64,000 bases of DNA. It comes from Streptococcus bovimastitidis. GTDB lineage: Bacteria; Bacillota; Bacilli; Lactobacillales; Streptococcaceae. The stretch covers positions 248,001 through 312,000 of the forward strand of contig NZ_LZDD01000002.1 in assembly GCF_001885095.1 (NCBI RefSeq). Reading direction: 5' to 3'. A program made the translations under genes and the position numbers. The notes below the pieces were generated by a model that was not told the origin of the DNA, made no database searches, and worked only from the letters and a program-made list of their open reading frames with translations. Shown one piece after another: positions 1-7,929 of the stretch; positions within the stretch are counted from its first letter, which is position 1; every line of letters starts with the position of its first letter.

Positions 1-198
1 TTTCCACAGACCAAATCCATAAGCACGGTAAGAATTCAAATTCCAATCTAACCAGTTCTGACAATCTTGATCAGTAAAACTCTTGTCATAAGCCCACATC
101 ACTTCTTCGTCTTGCAAAAACGACTTTAACTCAGATAAATCTCTGCCATCCCATTCTAATAAAATAAATCGCCTAGTTTCTAAAATTATATTCTTCAT
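1..198 (-). CDS. GNAT family N-acetyltransferase, 3' part cut by window edge
   Basis: Reading leftward from an ATG at 198 gives 66 residues without a stop, running off the window. The start MKNIILETRRFILLEW and the following acidic stretch fit the first strand and helix of the RimJ/RimL-type (Acetyltransf_3) GNAT fold, which transfers acetyl from acetyl-CoA to an amine. An AAGGAC ribosome site lies about 7 bases before the ATG. The acetyl-CoA loop is beyond the edge, so the substrate cannot be judged. Confidence 0.6.
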   Translation of the reverse strand, partial: MKNIILETRRFILLEWDGRDLSELKSFLQDEEVMWAYDKSFTDQDCQNWLDWNLNSYRAYGFGLWK

Positions 199-511
199 TA
201 TTCGTCCTTATTGATGTGACTTGACAAATTTCTTTACATTCTCAATTATTATCCAAACTAACTACAGCAATAAACTAGCTGTTTAAAAATATTTTAATTA
301 TATTATATAATTTTTATCTCAAATAACTACTAAAAAAGCCTTATTGTGAGACTTTGAAATTAATATTAATTTATTTCTGTTATTTTCTCATTAATTATCT
401 AATCAGACAACTTATTTAAAAATAATATTATATTGGAGTAGAATTCTAACCTAAGCACGCGAATAAATAAATTATCTTGTATAAACGTAAAAATCCAAAT
501 ATTACATCTAA
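199..511. other. AT-rich intergenic stretch, no gene seen
   Basis: About 310 bases very rich in A+T lie between the acetyltransferase start and the terminator of the MFS gene. It should contain the promoter of the acetyltransferase. No convincing reading frame, repeat array or RNA gene is visible. Confidence 0.5.
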
Positions 512-552
512 AAAAACTAACCAGCAAATATAATTTTGTCTGATTAGTTTTT
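512..552 (-). terminator. Intrinsic terminator of the MFS transporter gene
   Basis: Inverted repeat AAAAACTAACCAG / CTGATTAGTTTTT around a 15-base loop, one mismatch. It lies immediately after the MFS stop codon, and a T-run follows on the minus strand. Confidence 0.8.
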
Positions 553-556
553 ATTT

Positions 557-1717
557 TTATTTAACAAATTTGAATATCCCAATACTCACTAATAAAAGGA
601 AAATTCCTAAATACATAAATGCGATTGAAAAGCTTAAAGAATCAATAATAATACCCATTAATGGAAAAATAAAAATCATTATCAAGCTTCCAATCATAGC
701 GTTAACGCTTAACATAGTTGCCCTGTTACAAGTTTCAAATTCATGTTGGATGTCATTATTGTAAATAGGCATAAACATAGCCACAAGTCCATCACTAACT
801 ATGAAGATGACAACATAAATGGCTGGATGAGCATATATAGCTAAAATAAATAAGATCGCTGAAATGGGGATTATCATCTTAAAGACTTGTCTTGCTGACA
901 ATCTTTCACCAATATTACTGGCAATCCAAACACCGAATATATTGATACAACAAGAGATTAACATCGTTAAACTAATTTGCCATGATTGTAAATGAGACAT
1001 TTCATTTTGATAATAAAAATAAAACATTGAGGTAAATGTAACTAGTGTTTGGCTGATTACCATCCACTTTATTAATCTCGGATTGGTTTTACATGTCATT
1101 AAGACCGATTTATAGATATCTCCAAAAGTTGAACTAACTTCATTTTGTTTTTTAACTTTCGGCTCTTTCATAAACGAAATAACCAATATTGCTAAAAGTG
1201 ATAAGCCTATCTGAATCATATAGGTAATATCCAAAAAACCATGTACAAAGAAACCTGCTAAAACCATTCCTAGAGCTCTAGTTGCTTCGGAAATTCCCGA
1301 AATAAAGCTAGTATACTTTAAATACTTTTCCTCAAGTTCGGCTTCTTTTGAAGACTCAAACAGCATTGCACTAGTTGTTCCCGAATCAAAATTATATGAC
1401 CAGGCACCAATAATCATTCCTAAGGCATATATCCAAAAATTGCCATTCCCCATTAGCATTAGAAAAGCTGAGCAGATAGTTGAAAGACGACTAAAATACA
1501 AATTAGTCTTATAAGTAAAACGATCTGCCAACATTCCTGAAGGAACCTCAGAAATAAGACTCGTTCCATGAAATAAACTTTCAAGGAGACCAATTTGAAA
1601 GAGACTCATTCCATTTTGACTTAAAAATAAAAGCCAAAAAGAAGTAATACCAAAAAAACTAAGTAATTCACTTGCTCCAAGCAGAGTAATATTACTTTTA
1701 TACGATTGTTTAAACAT
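557..1717 (-). CDS. MFS transporter (drug/solute efflux type)
   Basis: A 386-residue, strongly hydrophobic protein with about 12 predicted membrane segments, the usual length for a 12-TM major facilitator. The loop after the second segment reads SGMLADRFTYK, which matches the MFS motif A pattern G-x-x-x-D-R. Acidic helix-turn stretches near residue 125 and a long central loop near 190-210 (KEPKVKKQNE) separate the two six-helix halves. Family knowledge suggests proton-coupled export of a small molecule, but no residue identifies the substrate. It is a single-gene unit with its own promoter, a long leader and a terminator, just left of an integrated element. Closest in feel to macrolide/antibiotic-type MFS exporters; this is inference. 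Confidence 0.8.
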   Translation of the reverse strand: MFKQSYKSNITLLGASELLSFFGITSFWLLFLSQNGMSLFQIGLLESLFHGTSLISEVPSGMLADRFTYKTNLYFSRLSTICSAFLMLMGNGNFWIYALGMIIGAWSYNFDSGTTSAMLFESSKEAELEEKYLKYTSFISGISEATRALGMVLAGFFVHGFLDITYMIQIGLSLLAILVISFMKEPKVKKQNEVSSTFGDIYKSVLMTCKTNPRLIKWMVISQTLVTFTSMFYFYYQNEMSHLQSWQISLTMLISCCINIFGVWIASNIGERLSARQVFKMIIPISAILFILAIYAHPAIYVVIFIVSDGLVAMFMPIYNNDIQHEFETCNRATMLSVNAMIGSLIMIFIFPLMGIIIDSLSFSIAFMYLGIFLLLVSIGIFKFVK

Positions 1718-1879
1718 ATATTTACATTCCTTTTTTTAAAATTCTAGTTATGAGTCATATCTGACTAAACAATCATAGAGCCTACATCTTTCCTCCAATT
1801 GAATAGTTAAACTATTCAAATCTCCTTCTATCTAAAATTCTTGTAAATATATGTTTTTATCGTTAATAAACCTATTATA
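1718..1879 (-). promoter_or_regulatory. Promoter and structured leader of the MFS gene
   Basis: On the minus strand an extended -10 (TG-C-TATAAT, 1874-1879 as ATTATA on plus) gives a leader of about 150 bases. It contains a perfect 10-bp palindrome with a one-base centre (TTGAATAGTT / AACTATTCAA, 1799-1819). A strong GGAGG site follows, then ATG directly followed by TAG, a start-stop mini-ORF. The palindrome could be an operator or an RNA hairpin. No regulator gene lies next to it. Confidence 0.5.
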
Positions 1880-2019
1880 GCATAATATTCTTTTGAAATA
1901 ATTTAAGATCTTACTACCATCTCAGAAGCATCCTCTCTGATTGGTTTAGTCTTTTGAACAAACATAGACTATCCATCTACTAACTTAATTCAATATTATC
2001 TTAACCTTATGAAACTCCT

Positions 2020-2067
2020 CCCTTCCTATGCTATAATATTACAGTAATCACTTTTACTAAAGAGAAT
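2020..2067 (+). promoter_or_regulatory. Orphaned native promoter of ebfC (extended -10)
   Basis: An extended -10 element, TATGCTATAAT, has its TATAAT at 2032-2037. It is followed by a short leader with AAAGAGAATG at about 2060-2068, then the sequence GAAATCTTAT that also spans the ebfC start codon. Joining this point to 14693 would recreate a normal promoter, ribosome site and ebfC start, so this is most simply the original ebfC promoter cut off by the mobile element. Confidence 0.65.
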
Positions 2068-2092
2068 GAAATCTTATAAGGAATATGCAAAA
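2068..2092 (+). other. attL of the integrated element
   Basis: GAAATCTTAT, four unlike bases, then AATATGCAAAA. The same two blocks with the same spacing occur at 14684-14708, across the ebfC start codon. The 10-base perfect block is the likely crossover region; the second block may reflect integrase binding. Confidence 0.7.
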
Positions 2093-2248
2093 CTTATTCC
2101 ACGATTTTTTAAGTCTCGAAATCGTCAGAAAAGTTAATTTTAAGCCTTTTAAAATTTACTAAGACCAACTAAAATCGCTTAAATTTATTACAATAAGACA
2201 AAAAATAGAAAACTATGGTTTCTTCTGTACATATATAAAACACTTCAC

Positions 2249-2275
2249 TATTTAAGTGAAGTATTTTTATTATTT
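2249..2275 (+). terminator. Hairpin with T-run near the left end of the element
   Basis: CACTTCACT / AGTGAAGT hairpin followed by ATTTTTATT. It would stop transcription entering the element from the orphaned ebfC promoter. Confidence 0.6.
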
Positions 2276-2380
2276 CTTTTGACGTCAAAATCTATTTGTT
2301 TTATTTTCAAGATATGATTATATTATTGTCTGACAAATATTTTTCACATTTCTTAAATTGATCATAGTAATGGTGAAAGT

Positions 2381-2935
2381 TTACAGCATTTTTATTTTTA
2401 ATGCATCTAGTCTATCAATTACCTCAAGTGAATAATTCTCTGTCCCATCTTAAAAATATACAAGCATTAACATTTTATATGTACCATCCACACCTTCAAG
2501 TAAAACAAAAATAAAATGAGATTGATTTTCATTAGGGTTATTCGAAATAAATGATTTTGGTACTATAAAGTTTTCATAGTGAAGTTTTGCAGGTTTAAAA
2601 GTATTAGATAATTCATCCAAATGAATATGAACTGAATTAAATGAAAAATAGTCATTATCAAGTCGATTCTCAAGAAGATTATTATCATTATGGAGTTAAA
2701 ACATAGGTCGATTTTATAGTGCCAGAATTTTCAAATACCCTTATTTTAGGGAATTCAATTTTCTTTTGCTCACCATTAAATGATGTTTTAATGTTTTAAT
2801 ATTTTATTTTTTGCTTTTTTTCTATTTTATAAGAAATTGAAAACCTTGATCTTCTATCTGACTTTATTACATTAGTGGTTTCTAAATTAATGGCTACAAC
2901 ACTGACAATCAATACAAAAAATGAGTTGGGTTTTT
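2381..2935 (-). pseudogene. Decayed membrane-anchored protein gene
   Basis: Minus-strand translation gives coherent but broken protein. It starts with a hydrophobic segment (PNSFFVLIVSVVAINLE), then a basic stretch and a stop. It resumes with KKIEFPKIRVFENSGTIK, shifts frame near 2690, and continues with HIHLDELSNTFKPAKL and FIFVLLEGVDGTYKML. An in-frame TAA follows, then NYSLEVIDRLDALK. The sense-like composition across at least three disruptions argues for a recently inactivated gene with one N-terminal membrane anchor and an extracellular domain. The family is not recognised and there is no intact copy in the window. Confidence 0.5.
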
Positions 2936-3106
2936 AATTATCTGTTTGTAAATATATATAATTATATCGAATAATTGGTTTACTCCAAATAGATCAAATA
3001 TTTTAATATATAGATGAGCAAAAAACATGCTATCCAAAACCAAAAAAAGTAAAAAAATTATTTTAATTTTTTACCTTTTTTTATACTGTTATTTAAAGTA
3101 TTTACA

Positions 3107-4813
3107 TTAAGTCCAAGATGTTTGGAAATCAAGTACTTTTTGATATTTTTTCTCTAAATCTTTAACAATATCGAACTCACCACCACTCTCATCAAACTTT
3201 TTTTTATATTCAATACTAGAATCTGAAAATAAAATTTCCTCAAAAAGTTCTTTCCCATATTCTAAATATTGTAAATTATTGTAAATTTGAAAATTTGCTA
3301 TATTTATATTGTTTTTTTCTTTACTTTGATTAGATATGATAGAAGCAACTAGTTTATAATTTATTTCAATTTGATATAAAATTCCAACACCGTCATTCGG
3401 AAAAATACTATCTACCGGCCAGATATCTGTATTGACTGCTATATTTTTATATAATATTAATTTCCAAAACTGTTCAAAAAATGCTTCAAAATAATTAATT
3501 CCGCCAATTTTTTTCCTAGATGTTAAAGAAGCACATAAATTTCTGCATCCCTCTCGGATATAATTATTATCAGCATATACTTCTGATTCTTTATGATACC
3601 ATTCTGAGAAGTCTTGATTATTATCATGCAATATTTTTAGAACATGTACTGCCATATTTAATATTGAATAGTCAGTTAGTACGTATTCACGTAATAGATA
3701 AAAACTTTGGTTATAGCTTAAATAGTTTCTTAAAAATTTGAATCCGTCATCTATTTTTTCAGCATACTTGTAAAAGTCATCATTTGTATCAAGTTTAAAT
3801 GGTTCAACAATATTAATATAAAAAAAATCAGTACCAAAAGCAGTTTGTTCGATTAACCAATTTTCAAAAGAAATTTTTAAGTTCAATATATCAAAAGATT
3901 CTTTTAGTAATATTATACAATCTCTAAATAATAATTTTTTTACAATTTCAGTGTCTTCGTCTTCATAGGCTAGAAGATAATTCTTCTCTCTCACTAGATT
4001 ACTAAATATCTCTTTACCGATTGTTTGACTAATAACTAATTTTAAGCAATCGAAATATTCTCTCTCAAACTCCTCTATTCGCATAGCGTAGTATGGACTT
4101 TTTATAAACATTGAAGCAATATCATCATTATTCAATTCAAAGAGACTGAATGCAACTTCTGAAGATTTATTACAAAAAAAAGCTAATTTTAACAAATTCT
4201 CATTTGACGGGTAGTCTAATCCGTTTTTCCAACGAGATACTTGCGCCTCACTAACATCTAGTATTTTTGCTAGTTCTTTTTGAACTGAAAGATATCCATG
4301 TACATTTCTACTAATTAGTTTTAGAGATATTAAATTATCATATAGTTCCTTTTTTTGATATCCCTGTAATTTCAAGAAATCTGATTTATCAGTATCATAA
4401 TCTACTTCATAGAGATTTGCTACCTGTTTTATAAAGCAAATAAGCTTATTGAAGTTTATCTTAAAATATTTCCGACGAGTATCTAGTAATTTTTCTTCAT
4501 TTATTTTTCTTAATTTATGAGTTGATAATTCTTTATTACAAAGTTTATATGTTTCAATATATAATTGATTAATTATTTTTTTCAAAGAAATATCAGAATC
4601 TATTGTTTTAGAATTAGTCTTATAAAATTGATCAATATAACTTAAAAATCGTTGTAACAACTTTCTATTTATATTGTTAGAACTTTTTTTCCAATTAGTC
4701 AAAGTATTTGGTGAAATATCTAAAACGTTAGCTAATGATTTAGAAGTTATACCAAACTGTTTTTTTAATACTATCAAAAATTTATTTAAAAATTCACTAA
4801 ATTCTTCATTCAT
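3107..4813 (-). CDS. Large protein with two XRE-like HTH segments, leaderless
   Basis: A 568-residue cytoplasmic protein counted from the ATG at 4813. Two helix-turn-helix segments are visible: residues about 22-48 (LANVLDISPNTLTNWKK) and about 177-204 (LAKILDVSEAQVSRWKNG), both XRE-like. The remaining roughly 360 residues are rich in aromatic and acidic residues and probably all-helical; no family is recognised. I chose 4813 rather than a GTG at 4837 because a promoter (TTGTAT, 17-base spacer, TATAAT) ends six bases before the ATG, giving a leaderless mRNA. It is divergent from the gene at 5061, with palindromes between them. Likely a DNA-binding regulator of the element's cargo; this is inference. 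There is no match to known phage repressors by length. Confidence 0.65.
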   Translation of the reverse strand: MNEEFSEFLNKFLIVLKKQFGITSKSLANVLDISPNTLTNWKKSSNNINRKLLQRFLSYIDQFYKTNSKTIDSDISLKKIINQLYIETYKLCNKELSTHKLRKINEEKLLDTRRKYFKINFNKLICFIKQVANLYEVDYDTDKSDFLKLQGYQKKELYDNLISLKLISRNVHGYLSVQKELAKILDVSEAQVSRWKNGLDYPSNENLLKLAFFCNKSSEVAFSLFELNNDDIASMFIKSPYYAMRIEEFEREYFDCLKLVISQTIGKEIFSNLVREKNYLLAYEDEDTEIVKKLLFRDCIILLKESFDILNLKISFENWLIEQTAFGTDFFYINIVEPFKLDTNDDFYKYAEKIDDGFKFLRNYLSYNQSFYLLREYVLTDYSILNMAVHVLKILHDNNQDFSEWYHKESEVYADNNYIREGCRNLCASLTSRKKIGGINYFEAFFEQFWKLILYKNIAVNTDIWPVDSIFPNDGVGILYQIEINYKLVASIISNQSKEKNNINIANFQIYNNLQYLEYGKELFEEILFSDSSIEYKKKFDESGGEFDIVKDLEKKYQKVLDFQTSWT

Positions 4814-4819
4814 AGTTTG

Positions 4820-4848
4820 ATTATAACCAAAAATCACAATAAATACAA
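4820..4848 (-). promoter_or_regulatory. Promoter giving a leaderless mRNA for the dual-HTH gene
   Basis: On the minus strand -35 TTGTAT (4843-4848), 17-base spacer, -10 TATAAT (4820-4825). The expected start of transcription coincides with the A of the ATG at 4813. No Shine-Dalgarno precedes that ATG. Confidence 0.65.
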
Positions 4849-4884
4849 AATGTCACTTAATTTTCAATTGGGTGACTATTGTAT

Positions 4885-4918
4885 TATTAATTTATGAGGA
4901 AAACCTCATAAATTAATA
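4885..4918. promoter_or_regulatory. 15-bp perfect palindrome between divergent genes
   Basis: TATTAATTTATGAGG, loop AAAA, CCTCATAAATTAATA: a perfect inverted repeat with no T-run after it on either side. It may be an operator for the dual-HTH protein or the first hairpin of the leader of the gene at 5061. Confidence 0.6.
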
Positions 4919-4940
4919 GTTCAAAAAGATGCGCATCGAA

Positions 4941-5060
4941 GAGCTACTAGAAAAATTATTTTGTTCTATTTACTAATTTCAATTTGAAATTGTTTTTAGT
5001 GTGATCTGATTTACAATTATAAAATTTTCCTAGTGGCTCCTTGGACAAAAGGAGCAACCT
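4941..5060 (+). promoter_or_regulatory. Candidate RNA switch masking the ribosome site of the 5061 gene
   Basis: GCTCCTT (5036-5042) pairs with AAGGAGC (5049-5055), which is the Shine-Dalgarno itself, over a 6-base loop. The same left arm can instead join a longer helix: 4941-4957 with 5023-5039, 16 of 17 positions paired counting one G-U. The two helices share 5036-5039 and are mutually exclusive, so the long helix would free the ribosome site. This layout resembles translational attenuators. The trigger is unknown. Confidence 0.5.
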
Positions 5061-5591
5061 ATGTCTAATATCGATGTGATATCTAAACTATACTATACAG
5101 CACTCGGTCAAACGCTAAGAGAGCGAATGAAATCCGAACATGTTAAAATTATTGATTTTGGCTTTGATGATGTCGATGATACAAAATTTTCCTCAGATTC
5201 GACAATTCGAGGAATTCTTAATGGAAATCGTAATCTAACAACGAACTCAGTAAAAATTTTTCTACAAACATTGAATTATAATACTTCACAAGAAATGTAT
5301 TTCCCCTCGGATGGGTTCTGCCTTCAAATCATTAAAGAAATTTTTAAACTAGTTATATATAGTAATCACTTCAATAATTCTTTCTTCAAACAAACAATGT
5401 TACAGCAATTAGGAAATAATCATTCAAATCCTGAATACATTGAGTATTTTGTGGAGGAACACAAAGAAATCTTTTTGAAATCATTCCTTACTATAGTTCC
5501 AAATGAATCAAAAGAATTTTCATCTAAGTATATCTCATTCCTAATCTGTGATTGGTTAATAGAGTTAGCATGTATTATTTCACAAAATTAA
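5061..5591 (+). CDS. Hypothetical protein with a divergent HTH-like N-terminus
   Basis: A 176-residue soluble protein. Residues about 17-75 have an XRE-like pattern: a first helix (LGQTLRERMK), then STIRGILNGNRNLTTNSV, which looks like the recognition helix and following helices of a lambda-repressor fold. The C-terminal 90 residues are helical with hydrophobic periodicity and could be a dimerization or ligand domain. It starts with a good AAAGGAG site at 7-base spacing, but that site is folded into a hairpin. It is divergent from the dual-HTH gene and probably part of the same regulatory circuit. No named family is recognised. Confidence 0.6.
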   Translation: MSNIDVISKLYYTALGQTLRERMKSEHVKIIDFGFDDVDDTKFSSDSTIRGILNGNRNLTTNSVKIFLQTLNYNTSQEMYFPSDGFCLQIIKEIFKLVIYSNHFNNSFFKQTMLQQLGNNHSNPEYIEYFVEEHKEIFLKSFLTIVPNESKEFSSKYISFLICDWLIELACIISQN

Positions 5592-5825
5592 CAAATCGGC
5601 CACCAAATATTTTGGGAGATTTATATTTATGTTTTCACTATTATATAAGTATAAGTAGCTAGTTTTCTTAGAAAACATCATACATGGGGACTTTTACAAG
5701 AAAGAGAAATAAAAATTCACAATAGAATTGATAATCTAAAATATTGAAGAAAAATAATTTTAAATATTAATATTTAGAATCAATCTCTATTATTGACACT
5801 AAAAAAATAAAGAGGACTAAAACAT
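5592..5825 (+). other. Gap with short broken reading frames
   Basis: Sense-like plus-strand fragments (for example LVFLENIIHGDFYKKEK after a stop near 5660) suggest remains of another gene. A weak CACCAAAT/ATTTTGGG dyad lies just after the upstream stop. Near 5785 an ATTGACAC could serve as a -35, but no good -10 follows. The AAAGAGGA ribosome site of the next gene ends the gap. Confidence 0.35.
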
Positions 5826-6215
5826 ATGAAAGAACTAATTACAACCATAGACAATATTATTCCCGACTTGAATGAACTTGATGATTACGTTTCTACAATT
5901 TCGGAAAGTTATTATATCTTCCACAATAAAAAGTATATATTTTCTGAACTTATTAATTCGGTTGGATACATAAGGAATCAAATCACTATAGATGAATTTT
6001 CTTATCACAATGATGATGAAATTAAGTCTCACCTAAATAATATTGATATGTACTTAAAAGATATAAATGCAATTTTATTATTTGTCCAAAAACTGAGTAA
6101 ACTTGAAAAAGAAGAACAATATCTATGCAATGCTTTAAAGGATTTTCAATTATTATGGAGAGAAATAACAAACTTGTTATTGGACTGTGCAATAAATCCT
6201 ATTACAGGTTTCTAA
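5826..6215 (+). CDS. Hypothetical small helical protein
   Basis: A 129-residue acidic protein, predicted all-helical, with leucine/isoleucine heptad-like spacing (LNNIDMYLKDINAILLFVQKL) that suggests a helical bundle or coiled coil. It has no signal peptide, membrane segment or recognisable motif. The start has an AAAGAGGA site about 9 bases upstream. It is followed by short broken frames and then an IS remnant, so it may be a surviving member of a damaged cargo operon. Function unknown. Confidence 0.5.
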   Translation: MKELITTIDNIIPDLNELDDYVSTISESYYIFHNKKYIFSELINSVGYIRNQITIDEFSYHNDDEIKSHLNNIDMYLKDINAILLFVQKLSKLEKEEQYLCNALKDFQLLWREITNLLLDCAINPITGF

Positions 6216-6350
6216 ACAAATCTGGGATGTCTAACTTTGAATCAAAAGATTTTAATAAGTGGTAAATAAATTTCCAAGAAATCATAAAAAAGAGTGAAGG
6301 TATATATTTTTAATCAACATTTAGAAAATTTAATAAAAAGAATGGAAAAT

Positions 6351-6600
6351 TGAAGTGCCCCCCAAATGTTAGACTAAATATTTAAGTTAAGGATTGAGTT
6401 CTGTATTGCACAGGACTTAGTCCTTTTAATGTAAGTTTGATTCGTTTAGTGTTGTAGTAGTTGATATATTCTGAAATAGCTGTTTTTAATGTTTCGAGGA
6501 AAGTAAATTCCTTCTCAAACCCATAAAACATTTCTGTCTTTAATGTTCCAAAGAAAGATACCTTCATGCCGTTGTCTAAGCAATTTCCTTTACGTGACAA
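6351..6600 (-). mobile_element. Terminal fragment of an IS3-family insertion sequence
   Basis: The end GAAGTGCCCCCCAAATGTTA at 6352-6371 has the look of an IS3-family (IS150 group) terminal inverted repeat. The adjoining sequence encodes only the last part of a transposase. The other end of the element and the first transposase frame are missing. Confidence 0.75.
6382..6600 (-). pseudogene. IS3-family transposase orfB, C-terminal remnant
   Basis: About 72 residues beginning SRKGNCLDNG and ending KGLSPVQYRTQS. This is the familiar C-terminus of IS150-group transposases, holding the final part of the DDE integrase core (the region normally reading N-A-x-E-x-F-F-G-x-L-K) and the YYNxKRI motif. 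The usual glutamate region reads GMKVSFFGTLK, so the catalytic E is replaced as well as the N-terminal part being lost. It cannot be active. Confidence 0.85.
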
Positions 6601-6901
6601 ATTTAAATTTTATAACCTTTAAAATCAGTATAAAAGTTATAGATTCTCTTATACCGCTACCTTCTCTCTATGTAGGGAACACATATAACTATATATAAAA
6701 AGCCTTTATTTAAAGGCTTTTATGCTTGTTTAAGTTAGATTTGTAACATCATTTGTCCCAGAAATTATTTACTATATTTTTTGATATTAACTTGAGAATT
6801 AGAAATTTTCTGACTTTCAATTGCTTCAAAATATTCTTTTCATACCTAATGCACAATTTTATTGATTCTCTAATAATTAATTGCCAATTCTTTTTATTAG
6901 T
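6601..6901. other. Intergenic stretch with one terminator
   Basis: AT-rich. Apart from the hairpin at 6698-6721 nothing supportable is seen. A TTG-initiated plus-strand frame starting at 6753 overlaps the 3' end of the next gene and has no ribosome site. Confidence 0.4.
6698..6721. terminator. Bidirectional intrinsic terminator
   Basis: AAAAGCCTTTA / TAAAGGCTTTT perfect 11-bp inverted repeat with a two-base centre and flanking A and T runs. Suitable for stopping the minus-strand gene at 6902-7792 and anything from the left. Confidence 0.75.
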
Positions 6902-7792
6902 TTACTCCTTCAATTTTACATTTAAGACATTTATTATCTCTTCTAAAGCGGGAGTATTAAATGTGTAAAATTTTATAGTTTTGCTTACCATGTATTTTTT
7001 TCCATTAAATTCTATAGGAATATTTTTTTGCGGTAAAGTCATATGAATAGAATCAGGAATAAACAATTTAGAATCAACAAGATTCGGTAATCCGTTTCTA
7101 TATTTAAAATTTGTATAGAATAATTTTTGTTGTTCTTCTGTTATGGTTTCTACATAAACTTCTAGCACTTCAGAATAAAATTCCTCTAATGCATCCCGCC
7201 ACTTATAAAACTCATCTATTAACAATATTTTATCATGATCAATAGTTTTTAAAAATTGATCGTTTTCACGATTAGCCCCATAATTCTTTTCTAAATCCCT
7301 TTTCTCACCGTAGATACTTAATTTATCAAAGGGCTGAGTAAAACTAATACTTCTAGTTAATCCTGAGATAGCTAAAGAATAATGTATGGAATAATCTCTT
7401 AATAATTTCATCATCTTAAAGGATTCGTTTCTATTATACTTTTTCTTTATAGCATTAAACTTGGGGTTTTGTAATTGCTTGCAGAAGTTTTGGTAATTAT
7501 CAAAAAGTAATCTCCCAAATATAACATTTGATACAAATCTATATTTTAGATGGGGATAGATTTTCATAATCTCATCATTATTCTCCTTATTACAATCAGG
7601 AGAACTGATAAAGTCTATTAAGTCAATTAAATCTTGTGTAGATATAATAAAATTATAGTAACAATCAACAATATTTGAAAATTTAGAGAAAGTTTGATAT
7701 AAACCTTCTAATTCATTAAACTCAATTTCAGTTAAATCAAAAATTTGATTTTGAGGTGATGTTTTATCACAAACATAATAGTTGTAATCCAC
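6902..7792 (-). CDS. Orphan protein with a HEPN-like R-x4-H motif
   Basis: A 296-residue soluble protein, GTG start supported by GGAGAG seven bases upstream. It is predicted mostly helical. Residues 131-140 read LRDYSIHYSL, in which R132-D133 followed by H137 fits the R-[N/D/H]-x-x-x-H signature of HEPN ribonucleases; an amphipathic helix precedes it, as in that fold. HEPN proteins are common in toxin and phage-defence systems, but this motif alone is weak evidence. The C-terminal part has beta-like stretches (IPIEFNGKKYMVSKTIKFY). It stands alone, without a partner antitoxin gene, between an IS remnant and the PadR operon. Otherwise unrecognised. Confidence 0.55.
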   Translation of the reverse strand: MDYNYYVCDKTSPQNQIFDLTEIEFNELEGLYQTFSKFSNIVDCYYNFIISTQDLIDLIDFISSPDCNKENNDEIMKIYPHLKYRFVSNVIFGRLLFDNYQNFCKQLQNPKFNAIKKKYNRNESFKMMKLLRDYSIHYSLAISGLTRSISFTQPFDKLSIYGEKRDLEKNYGANRENDQFLKTIDHDKILLIDEFYKWRDALEEFYSEVLEVYVETITEEQQKLFYTNFKYRNGLPNLVDSKLFIPDSIHMTLPQKNIPIEFNGKKYMVSKTIKFYTFNTPALEEIINVLNVKLKE

Positions 7793-7929
7793 TAGTAGAC
7801 TCTCCTGATTAAGTACTTAACAATAAACTTATGAAGTTATTATATGTAACAATTTTTATTGTTAGATAAAAGATGTAGTCAAATAATCTATTTCAAAATA
7901 AGAACTTGACACGATTTTATTCTCATTTT

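Noticed and set aside
6753-6968. 71-residue plus-strand frame
   Set aside because: TTG start without a ribosome site, Phe-rich composition, and it runs antisense into the end of the HEPN-like gene.
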